Of a stretch of DNA of 64,000 bases, positions 53,008 to 59,985 are shown piece by piece (position 1 is the stretch's first letter; the number at the start of each line of letters is the position of its first letter). This DNA is from [Scytonema hofmanni] UTEX 2349 (lineage in GTDB: Bacteria; Cyanobacteriota; Cyanobacteriia; Cyanobacteriales; Nostocaceae), in NCBI RefSeq assembly GCF_000582685.1, contig NZ_KK073765.1, positions 177,382 through 241,381 on the forward strand. The letters are read 5' to 3'. The notes beneath the pieces are model-generated. The model had not been told where the DNA came from, searched no databases, and worked only from the letters and a program-made list of their open reading frames with translations. The position numbers were made by a program, and so were the translations under genes.

Positions 53008-53631
53008 ATGAGATTACTGGAAATCCAATCTAGTGTTCGTTTAGAGAAATCCATCTCCCGCATTCTCAGCAGCCAATTTGTCCAAGCATGGAAAATTGCT
53101 CATCCTGATGCTGAACATAAACTACGTGATGTTGGTATAAATCCCCCTGCTCATCCTATTGAGTTGTGGACAATAGCGAATTACACACCCCCAGAAACTC
53201 GAACGTCAGAGATGATTAATGTTTTAGCCAACTCCGAACAACTTATTGATGAGTTATTGTGGGCAAGTCATCTATTACTTGGAGTACCAATGTATAACTT
53301 TAGCGTACCATCCAATTTCAAGACATATCTAGATAATGTGGTACGTGTGGGGCGAACCTTTACATTTGACTCTACAAAATTAACATTTCAAGGACTTGCC
53401 ACAGGTAAAAAAGCTTTGGTGATTCTTCCGAGTGCGGCGAACTATGCTCCCGATACACTATTAGCAAAAATGGATTTTTGCGAGCCATATTTAAAAGCTA
53501 TTTTGAATTTTATTGGCATTGATTCAGTAACAGTGATAGCCATACCAAACCAATTTATGCCTGATGAGGTTCGGCAGCAAGCAATCGAAACCGCACAAAC
53601 AAAATTGATAGATTTAGCAGCAACTTGGTAG
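53008..53631 (+). CDS. azoR: FMN-dependent NADH-azoreductase (AzoR family)
   Basis: A 207-residue flavodoxin-like enzyme that reduces quinones and azo compounds with FMN and NADH. The phosphate-binding start (LEIQSSVRLEKSISRIL), the flavin loop LLLGVPMYNFSVPSNFKTYLD and FQGLATGKKALVILPSAA are typical. Its stop is 3 bp before the start of the SigJ-type gene, so the two form an operon, an association also seen elsewhere for ECF41 sigma factors with oxidoreductases. Confidence 0.75.
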   Translation: MRLLEIQSSVRLEKSISRILSSQFVQAWKIAHPDAEHKLRDVGINPPAHPIELWTIANYTPPETRTSEMINVLANSEQLIDELLWASHLLLGVPMYNFSVPSNFKTYLDNVVRVGRTFTFDSTKLTFQGLATGKKALVILPSAANYAPDTLLAKMDFCEPYLKAILNFIGIDSVTVIAIPNQFMPDEVRQQAIETAQTKLIDLAATW

Positions 53632-53634
53632 CCA

Positions 53635-54513
53635 ATGAATCGATTAGAAGTTTTTAACCAGTACCGCCCGTTGTTGTTTGCGATCGCTTATCGTATGCTC
53701 AGTAGTGTCGCTGATGCAGAAGATATCGTACAAGAAGCCTGGTTGCGCTGGCAGACTGCCGAATCATTAGTACAATACCCCAAAGCCTATTTATCAAAGC
53801 TAATCGTTCGTCTTTGCATTGACTATCTACGGTTAGCTCATGTTCGGCGCGAACAGTATATTGGTTCTTGGTTGCCAGAACCATTGATTAGTCAACAACC
53901 ATCACCAATAGAGAATGCAGAATTGGCAGAATCTCTGTCATTTGCATTTTTAATCCTGCTTGAGTGTCTATCACCTACAGAACGAGCGGTTTTTTTGCTA
54001 CGTGAAGTATTTGACTATGATTATACTGACATCAGCAAAATTGTAAATAAAACTGTCCCAAATTGTCGTCAAATAGTCCATCGCGCTCGTCAGCATCTTA
54101 CTCTTGCTAAAAACAAAGGTGATGTACCATATCAACAAAAACAAGAAATCATTGCACAATTCCTTGCAAGTTGGAATCAAGGAGATATGCAGAGTTTAAT
54201 AGCACTGATGGCAGAAGATGTTACCTTCTGGGCAGATGGAGGTGGTGAGGTAGTAGCTGCTCGAAAACCATTACACGGTAACTTAAAGGTGGCTCGTTTT
54301 TTAATTGCGATTCGGTGTAGCAAGCTTTTACCGAGATTCACATCTCAAATTGCTAGGGTAAATGGTCAATCTGGAATTGTTAACTACACCAATGGTAAGC
54401 TCCAAAGTATTCTATCGTTCGAGCTTTGGGGTGATGAAATTAAAACAATCTTTGCAGTTGTTAATCCGGTTAAGTTACAGCATATTACTCACCGTTCGCG
54501 CAATCGAGGATGA
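53635..54513 (+). CDS. sigJ: ECF41-type sigma factor (SigJ-like)
   Basis: A 292-residue sigma factor. Sigma region 2 is FAIAYRMLSSVADAEDIVQE and AWLRWQ, and region 4 is SPTERAVFLLREVFDYDYTD with the IVNKTVPNCRQIVHRARQ helix-turn-helix. The C-terminal SnoaL-like extension, with DGGGEVVAARKPL and the NPVKLQHI ending, is diagnostic of ECF41 members, where it controls activity instead of an anti-sigma factor. The co-transcribed azoreductase is a probable target. An oxidative-stress role is inferred. Confidence 0.8.
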   Translation: MNRLEVFNQYRPLLFAIAYRMLSSVADAEDIVQEAWLRWQTAESLVQYPKAYLSKLIVRLCIDYLRLAHVRREQYIGSWLPEPLISQQPSPIENAELAESLSFAFLILLECLSPTERAVFLLREVFDYDYTDISKIVNKTVPNCRQIVHRARQHLTLAKNKGDVPYQQKQEIIAQFLASWNQGDMQSLIALMAEDVTFWADGGGEVVAARKPLHGNLKVARFLIAIRCSKLLPRFTSQIARVNGQSGIVNYTNGKLQSILSFELWGDEIKTIFAVVNPVKLQHITHRSRNRG

Positions 54514-54634
54514 GTTTGATGAAATAAGGGAGAGAATGCAAGTAGGCGATAATGATATACCCGAATGCAACCATCCTCATGGGTTGTTGATTGACTGTGC
54601 GAATTTTGACCACTAAATTGAAATATCCTTGAGT

Positions 54635-55027
54635 ATGATCCAATTTTTGACAACTCCTATTTTCTACCTCACACCTTACATATTTCTCTGGTCGGTGCTA
54701 AATGGGCTAATTGTTGTCGGGCTGTTAAAGCTACTCAAAATTAAAACAGCTAAAAGAACACAAATTGCAACTGCCATTACAACAGCAGTCGCATTTATTC
54801 TCTGGAATTGGAGTATTGAATTTAATCGGTCAACGATACATCTAAATGTAGATCATCCCTATCTCCGGATCTCTTGGGCGGATGCTTTAAACGGCATTTG
54901 TGTGTTTGCCCTCACAGCGCTTGTACTCAGTATGTTTACTGACAAAGAAGCTCCCGCCCAATTTATTACTAAAATTGCCTCAGTTGCTGCCCTGCTCACT
55001 ATCTTTACCGACACGTTCTTCTTTTAA
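54635..55027 (+). CDS. Four-helix hypothetical membrane protein
   Basis: A 130-residue integral membrane protein. Helices are seen in YIFLWSVLNGLIVVGLL, QIATAITTAVAFILWNW, ALNGICVFALTALVLSMF and ITKIASVAALLTIFTDT. No conserved charged motif. ATG 54635 is used. It follows the SigJ-type gene on the same strand with a gap of 121 bp. Function not recognised. Confidence 0.5.
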   Translation: MIQFLTTPIFYLTPYIFLWSVLNGLIVVGLLKLLKIKTAKRTQIATAITTAVAFILWNWSIEFNRSTIHLNVDHPYLRISWADALNGICVFALTALVLSMFTDKEAPAQFITKIASVAALLTIFTDTFFF

Positions 55028-55094
55028 CAGTGCTTAAACCAAAACTCAAAGCCGAAAAGATTAAAATTTAAGCACTGCTGTCCCTTTCAATATA

Positions 55095-55550
55095 CTAGCC
55101 TGCTAAACCAGGCAAACCCCGCATCTGACGTAGAGCATTTAAGCAGGGTGGGCAATCGCAGCCGAATAATTTTATGGAAGTTTCACTCTCTTCATCAGTG
55201 AATTCTAATTCAGGAAGCTCTTGAACAGGGGCATAGGCTAACTTTACAGATCCACTCTGCTCTAGTTGAGCTTGAGGAGCGGTAAACTCTATGACTCTAT
55301 CCTCATTTGGTTGAACTTGGGTTGGTTTTACTCCTGGTGTAGATGCAGAAGCAATAGTATTGCTAACCCGGATGCAGACCATTTTCTTTGTTGCTGAGTG
55401 GGGGGATTGTATGCAAGAAAGACGGTTGCCTACTGCATCCACTGTCTGATTTGCCTGAGATGGTTGGGTCATCATGACCATAGAGATCACAGACGCAAAC
55501 AGTACGGGGCTGGAAAATAAAGTGAGGAGAAATTTGTTCATTTTATTCAA
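55095..55550 (-). CDS. Secreted cysteine-motif hypothetical protein
   Basis: A 151-residue protein with an N-terminal signal peptide (FLLTLFSSPVLFASVISMVM ... SQA). The mature part has few strands and ends with IKLFGCDCPPCLNALRQMRG, a CDCPPC cluster that could bind metal. It is convergent with the four-helix membrane protein. The two flanking metal-linked genes suggest a periplasmic metal-binding role (inference). Confidence 0.5.
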   Translation of the reverse strand: MNKMNKFLLTLFSSPVLFASVISMVMMTQPSQANQTVDAVGNRLSCIQSPHSATKKMVCIRVSNTIASASTPGVKPTQVQPNEDRVIEFTAPQAQLEQSGSVKLAYAPVQELPELEFTDEESETSIKLFGCDCPPCLNALRQMRGLPGLAG

Positions 55551-55734
55551 AAAAGTCTGTGACTACTCACACCTTTAAATTATTACTGAGTAATTTCTAT
55601 ATAAATATAGTTGATATCTCAGTAAATAGAAATAGTAATGGGGATTTTACCAGAGGTTGTTGATAACGTCTAGAGAGCGTGGAGCTAAAGAGGCTTTACT
55701 AGGGACGTGCGACCACGCTCATGCACTAATGCTA

Positions 55735-56901
55735 CTAATTTGTCCTTGAAAGTGGTTTTCTTCGTTGCTGTATTAGCAATCCAATTGCCATGCCAATGCC
55801 GACAATGGCTGTAAAGTAGAATAAACCAATGAACCGGATATAAATTGGTGGTGCGATTCCTTCAACTTCAACTGACTGTGCCACTTTTACAGGTGAAAAT
55901 TGACGGTTAGATCCAGGGTTGGGAGTTGCTTCTACCTCGACTTTGTGGGGTGAGCCATCAAAAAATTGTTCCTGCCAGATTAACTTACCCTGTTGGTCGG
56001 GGATTCCTTTGTAGGCAAAGACTGTTAAATTATCTTCAAGAGCGATCGCCTTTACTTGCAAAGCTACATCTTTAATGGGTTGTCCTGTTGCGGTATCCTT
56101 GACCTGTAACGCTAAGTTCGCAAGTTTTCCTACAGTCGCATTTTTATCACCCTCAATCCGGACTTCCACCCCCTGCGATTTTTGCGCTGATGGTGCAATC
56201 ACTTCATCACTATTATTGTGTTTGCTGCCGTGAGCCTCTGCGACTTCTGCACTAATGTTAATAAACAATAGGGTGACTATAGCTACCACCGTCAACGCAC
56301 TTAACAATAGACGCACTGACTGCGGCGCAATTTCTCCTTGTCGCAGTTGTTCTTGTCCGCCAATAACCCAACCACCCAATAATCCAACTGACAATAAAAT
56401 AGCTACGACAACAGCAGTATATTTATATTTGACTGGATTTTCGCGGACATTCAGATTCAAAGTTTGCTGATATGGAGCAAAAGCATTTGTAACCAAGGGT
56501 GACACATTCACTTGCAGTTGGTAATTGCCACGAATGGGTAATATCTGCTGAATTTCTAACTTTCCATCAGGTGCAGCCGCATCCATTTCCAGCAATTTTG
56601 TACCCTCAACAAAGGGAAAATCTGTTGCTAACCAAGGAGTTGGCGGCGGTGTCAGAATTTGTAAGCGAATTTTGGCATTTTCTAATGGTTTACCCATAGC
56701 ATCAATAGCTTGTAGTGTTAGGGTAACGGGAGATTGTGGTTTTTCTGTTCCTGTTTCAAAGGGGAGAATACGTTCTAGAGGTGGGTTGGTAGAGAGTTGC
56801 ACTCTGGGTGCAGGAGTTTGGGAAAACCCTACAAAGGAGTAAAGAATTGACAACGCGATGCAAACAGTGCCAATCATCCCAAACAGTCGATATTTTTTCA
56901 T
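55735..56901 (-). CDS. Membrane protein with two Ig-like domains, metal locus
   Basis: A 388-residue protein. It has a signal peptide (LFGMIGTVCIALSILYSFVG) and a first Ig-like domain (about 45-150, VTLTLQAIDAMGKPLENAKI). Two central transmembrane helices follow (AVVVAILLSVGLLGGWVIG and LLLSALTVVAIVTLLFI), then a short His-bearing stretch (AEAHGSKHN), a second Ig-like domain (LALQVKDTATGQPIKDVALQ) and a last helix. The domain repeats look like carboxypeptidase-regulatory-like folds. It is flanked by metal-handling genes. No enzymatic role recognised. Confidence 0.5.
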   Translation of the reverse strand: MKKYRLFGMIGTVCIALSILYSFVGFSQTPAPRVQLSTNPPLERILPFETGTEKPQSPVTLTLQAIDAMGKPLENAKIRLQILTPPPTPWLATDFPFVEGTKLLEMDAAAPDGKLEIQQILPIRGNYQLQVNVSPLVTNAFAPYQQTLNLNVRENPVKYKYTAVVVAILLSVGLLGGWVIGGQEQLRQGEIAPQSVRLLLSALTVVAIVTLLFINISAEVAEAHGSKHNNSDEVIAPSAQKSQGVEVRIEGDKNATVGKLANLALQVKDTATGQPIKDVALQVKAIALEDNLTVFAYKGIPDQQGKLIWQEQFFDGSPHKVEVEATPNPGSNRQFSPVKVAQSVEVEGIAPPIYIRFIGLFYFTAIVGIGMAIGLLIQQRRKPLSRTN

Positions 56902-56994
56902 AAAACTTAACTCTAAGTGTAGAAACCTATATTTTTAGTGACTGGTATCTTGATAGCGGTAAGTGAAACTTAATTAATTCAGCTTTTATTTATT

Positions 56995-57187
56995 AGGACT
57001 TACGCAAAAATTCTGTCTCTTCCTTATTCCTCCGTGAACTCTGCGTCGCGCCAGACGTCTCTCAGATGCGGAGACGCTACGCGTTCACGCAGTGTGCCCG
57101 CAGGGCTTTACAACGGGGGGGAACCCCCGCACGGAGAAAGCGGCTTCTCTGCGGTTTGTCCCATACGTGAAAGAGTGCGTAAGTCCT
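56995..57187. repeat. MITE-like element with 12-bp terminal inverted repeats
   Basis: AGGACTTACGCA (56995-57006) is repeated exactly in inverse at 57176-57187 (TGCGTAAGTCCT), enclosing about 170 bp without an ORF. A further copy of the same terminus starts at 63932. It fits the small non-autonomous repeats common in filamentous cyanobacteria. Confidence 0.7.
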
Positions 57188-57404
57188 GTTTATCAGGAGT
57201 GGAGGAATTCTAGTCAAAGAATTAGTAATAAATTAGGCATGATATGAAATTAAAGTTAGGCAATGTAGAGATGGGAAACAAAACATTTCTACATCGTCTA
57301 AAATTCTTTCCCAGCAAAGGCATTAGTGCGAAAAGAGCGCCATTACTTTGTCAGGTGTCAAAGCATTACCTAATCTACCTAAAACATCTGGGAATTCTGA
57401 CAAT
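57188..57404. other. Gap with a short coding-like stretch
   Basis: A minus-strand reading of 31 codons from TTG 57418 (overlapping the cbtB end) to the stop at 57323 includes KLSEFPDVLGRLGNALTPDK. It looks protein-like but may be the tail of a lost gene. Otherwise nothing was recognised. Confidence 0.25.
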
Positions 57405-57596
57405 TTAGTGACACGCAACGCCTAAAGTGTGGTGACGCGCTGAGTGTGCTGTGTTGTGAGCCGCTGGATAAGTGGAAAACAACATAGTCCAGATAATCAG
57501 AGAAGATAACAGCATATAAAGCGTTACCTGTACAGGCTTGGATAGGGTAACACCTGCGGTCTTCTGCAACACTGAAGTAGGAGAAAAAGCAGTCAT
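57405..57596 (-). CDS. cbtB: CbtB-like cobalt transporter subunit
   Basis: A 63-residue membrane protein: one helix (VQVTLYMLLSSLIIWTMLF) followed by the conserved histidine tail (HNTAHSARHHTLGVACH), as in CbtB, the small subunit of a cobalt uptake system that normally pairs with CbtA. A CbtA gene is not adjacent. ATG 57596 follows GAGAGG. The minus strand upstream has a TTGTCA and a TATATC box 16 bp apart that could be its promoter. The metal specificity is inferred. Confidence 0.6.
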   Translation of the reverse strand: MTAFSPTSVLQKTAGVTLSKPVQVTLYMLLSSLIIWTMLFSTYPAAHNTAHSARHHTLGVACH

Positions 57597-57762
57597 TTTT
57601 GACCTCTCATAGTTAATTTGAGTAATCGCTCAATCAAAAGACATTTTGCCGCTTGATTGCAACAAGATATACGATCAACTTTGTGTTTGACAAGTGTGTA
57701 TAAAATGTGTTAAGTCCCAATTGCCACTTGTTTTTTAACTATTTTCATCATTAGTTAATACG

Positions 57763-59136
57763 CTATCTTGTAGGGTGGTGAATATCAACAGAGTAGGGGT
57801 GAGAGTGGCGCATCAATTTATGTTGATGAGGATGTGCATGTGGTTCGGATTCTAGTATTCCTTGGTGATAGTTGTGCTGATGATGTTCATCGTGGACATG
57901 TGAGTGTTCGTGCCACATATTTTCATGGACATGTTCATATTCATCTTCTGAGGGCTTTAGGGTAAGTTGTACCACAACTAGCAGTGCTAAACCAACCAAA
58001 CTGCCATATAGGAATTCACCTTCAGGAAATTTGCTTCCTAACCACCCAGCTAAGGGATAGGAAATTGCCCACCACAAGTGACTCCAGGCGAAGTGTGCGC
58101 CGTAAACCCGTCCTTGGGCATCACGGGGAATGCGATCGGCAATTAAGGTTTGCGTAGGTAAATCCACCATAGTTTGCCCCGCCCCTGCGATCGCCCAAAG
58201 AATCATAAGCAGCGCTAAACCTGATTTGGACGCAGGCAATAGCGCAAGAGTGATGATAATAGCCCCCATCAGTACAAAAGTTGTACGTCTTAAGCGTCTA
58301 TCCAAAGCTCCAACCACCACAGCAGAGAGGGTCGCACCGATGCCAAAAGCCGCCATAACCCACCCGTACTGAGCGTTCCCTAGTTTGAGTGTTCCCTGGA
58401 CGTAACCGACAGTATTGACCAAAATTTGTGCGCCAACGATTGACGCGACTAACTGCATTGCCAGAGCGTAGCGAATCGGCGCTGAGGCAAATAAACGAGT
58501 CGTCCCTTCTTTAATATCCTGCCATGTCCTGCCCGGTGTCCGATTTGGCTGCTGGCTTGAATTGACTCTAAGCTGACCTGGTAGGGTGAGGATTAAAATA
58601 GCAGCAACTACGAAGCTAAAAGCGTCTAAGAAAAAAACCTGCCTTGCCCCGATAAAAGCCGCAACTGCTCCTGCAAGACCGGGACCAAGTACCGCTAGCA
58701 ATTGATACGTGGCGCTAGAAAGGGCGATCGCGTGGCTGTAATCATTCTCCCCTGTTACCAGGGGGATGGTCGCCTTATACGTTGGTGTAAAGAAGGCATT
58801 GAAGATATTGAGGGCGAAAATGAGAACGTAGATTTGCCAGACTGCTGTCACAAACGGGAGCAGTCCAACAATCAACATTCGCGCCAAATGGGTTATGACC
58901 ATGATGCGCTTGCGGTCAAAGCGATCTGCGATCGCTCCCGCTAGCGGTGAGAGCAATACGAACGCTGTAACACGCAGCGTGAAAGCAGTACTAAGTACAA
59001 TTGCGGATTTTTCGCCAGCTAATTCAAAGGCTAATAGGGCTAGACCAACCCAGGTGAGGGCATCACCTAACAGACTTGTGGTTTGAGCAGCGTAAAGTCT
59101 AGCAAATACAGGGTTTCTTAAACTGCTAAAGAGCAT
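57763..59136 (-). CDS. NrsD/NreB-like MFS metal exporter with His-rich tail
   Basis: A 457-residue MFS carrier. Twelve helices span about residues 10-400, with the MFS loop motif ADRFDRKRIMVITH between helices 2 and 3 and DRIPRDAQGRVYG later. The last 55 residues form a cytosolic His-rich tail (HVHENMWHEHSHVHDEHHQH and more), the hallmark of NreB/NrsD nickel exporters. It is encoded on the minus strand upstream of cbtB. Nickel or cobalt export is likely, zinc is possible. Confidence 0.7.
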   Translation of the reverse strand: MLFSSLRNPVFARLYAAQTTSLLGDALTWVGLALLAFELAGEKSAIVLSTAFTLRVTAFVLLSPLAGAIADRFDRKRIMVITHLARMLIVGLLPFVTAVWQIYVLIFALNIFNAFFTPTYKATIPLVTGENDYSHAIALSSATYQLLAVLGPGLAGAVAAFIGARQVFFLDAFSFVVAAILILTLPGQLRVNSSQQPNRTPGRTWQDIKEGTTRLFASAPIRYALAMQLVASIVGAQILVNTVGYVQGTLKLGNAQYGWVMAAFGIGATLSAVVVGALDRRLRRTTFVLMGAIIITLALLPASKSGLALLMILWAIAGAGQTMVDLPTQTLIADRIPRDAQGRVYGAHFAWSHLWWAISYPLAGWLGSKFPEGEFLYGSLVGLALLVVVQLTLKPSEDEYEHVHENMWHEHSHVHDEHHQHNYHQGILESEPHAHPHQHKLMRHSHPYSVDIHHPTR

Positions 59137-59447
59137 AAAACTTTCGATTTATCCGAGAGCATAGCATTTACAATGCTTGTATAGCAAAATTTTAAGAGAT
59201 ATGGGGGGTGGGGGCATATTTTTTAGTTATACACCGCTGCCAACCTATAGCGATCACCTTAAACTAGAGAGGAAAATTTTCCTAAGGTTGGATTAGAGAG
59301 ACTTCAACCTGAAAAAGTCTGAATTTCGTAAATAATATTTATAACTAAGGGTTGCTTAATTGAAAGAAATACTGAAGTCCTTACTTAACTTCATCTGAGC
59401 TGGCTTATTTGAGATAGGCGAATTCTTTTTAAATTTTAAGTAAAAAT
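59137..59447. other. Intergenic, nothing recognised
   Basis: About 311 bp between the MFS exporter start and the SmtB-family repressor stop. It must contain the exporter promoter. A GC-rich run near 59200-59215 and no clear inverted repeat for a metal sensor were seen. Confidence 0.35.
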
Positions 59448-59852
59448 CTAATCATTTGACTCGGACAAATGTTCTTCTACAGACCGATATAGATTAACGA
59501 TGTGACTGTCAGCCAAGCTGTAATAGACGTTGCGACCTTCGCGGCGATAGTTGACCAAACGCATCGCTTTTAATAATCGCAGTTGATGGCAAACGGCTGA
59601 TTCCGTCATTTTTGTCACTGCGGCTAAATCGCAAACACACAACTCTTGTTCAGCTAAAGCTGATAGGAGACGTAAGCGGTTTGGATCTGCCAGCACCCCA
59701 AAGATTTCTGCTATCTGCTGTGCTTTGGGAGTTGGCAGAATTTGTGCTTGAGTTGAGCGCACATTATTTAAATGCACCAGATGAGTGTCACAGTTTGGCG
59801 CATCAGAATTTTGGATCTCGTCGGAGTTTTGCTTTCCCTTGGGCTTATTCAT
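59448..59852 (-). CDS. SmtB/ArsR-family metal-responsive repressor
   Basis: A winged-helix repressor of about 134 residues from ATG 59852 (MNKPKGKQ). It has the core AEIFGVLADPNRLRLLSAL, the recognition helix TESAVCHQLRLLKAM and the wing VNYRREGRNVYY. Metal ligands are present at both sites: a cysteine-histidine N-terminus (NCDTHLVHL), ELCVCDLA in alpha-3, and DSHIVNLYRSVEEHLSE for the alpha-5 zinc site (D.H, H..E). This matches SmtB/ZiaR/AztR. It should repress its own gene and the divergent ATPase until zinc, cadmium or lead binds. The TTG 59870 reading is less likely because it overlaps an inverted repeat. Confidence 0.85.
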   Translation of the reverse strand: MNKPKGKQNSDEIQNSDAPNCDTHLVHLNNVRSTQAQILPTPKAQQIAEIFGVLADPNRLRLLSALAEQELCVCDLAAVTKMTESAVCHQLRLLKAMRLVNYRREGRNVYYSLADSHIVNLYRSVEEHLSESND

Positions 59853-59867
59853 AGCGTCCTGCGTAGA

Positions 59868-59910
59868 CAATGGTTATCAATTTCAATTGTACCTAAAATG
59901 ATAACCATTG
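59868..59910. promoter_or_regulatory. Perfect 12-bp inverted repeat in the divergent promoter
   Basis: CAATGGTTATCA (59868-59879) and TGATAACCATTG (59899-59910) form an exact inverted repeat with a 19-bp spacer. It overlaps the region just before the repressor start and differs from the 12-2-12 site next to it. It could bind the same repressor or a second metal regulator such as a Fur/Zur-type protein. Confidence 0.5.
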
Positions 59911-59912
59911 TA

Positions 59913-59934
59913 CAATTGAATAGTTGTTCAATTG
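59913..59934. promoter_or_regulatory. SmtB-type 12-2-12 operator
   Basis: CAATTGAATAGTTGTTCAAT continues to TG, an imperfect palindrome with half-sites TGAAT-A and T-GTTCA around a central GT. This is the classic form recognised by SmtB/ArsR-family zinc sensors, and it lies between the repressor and ATPase genes, 52 bp before the ATPase start. Confidence 0.7.
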
Positions 59935-59985
59935 TTGTATTAGAATATTGGCAGTTAACTTTGTAATCTTTTCTTTAAAGCTGCC

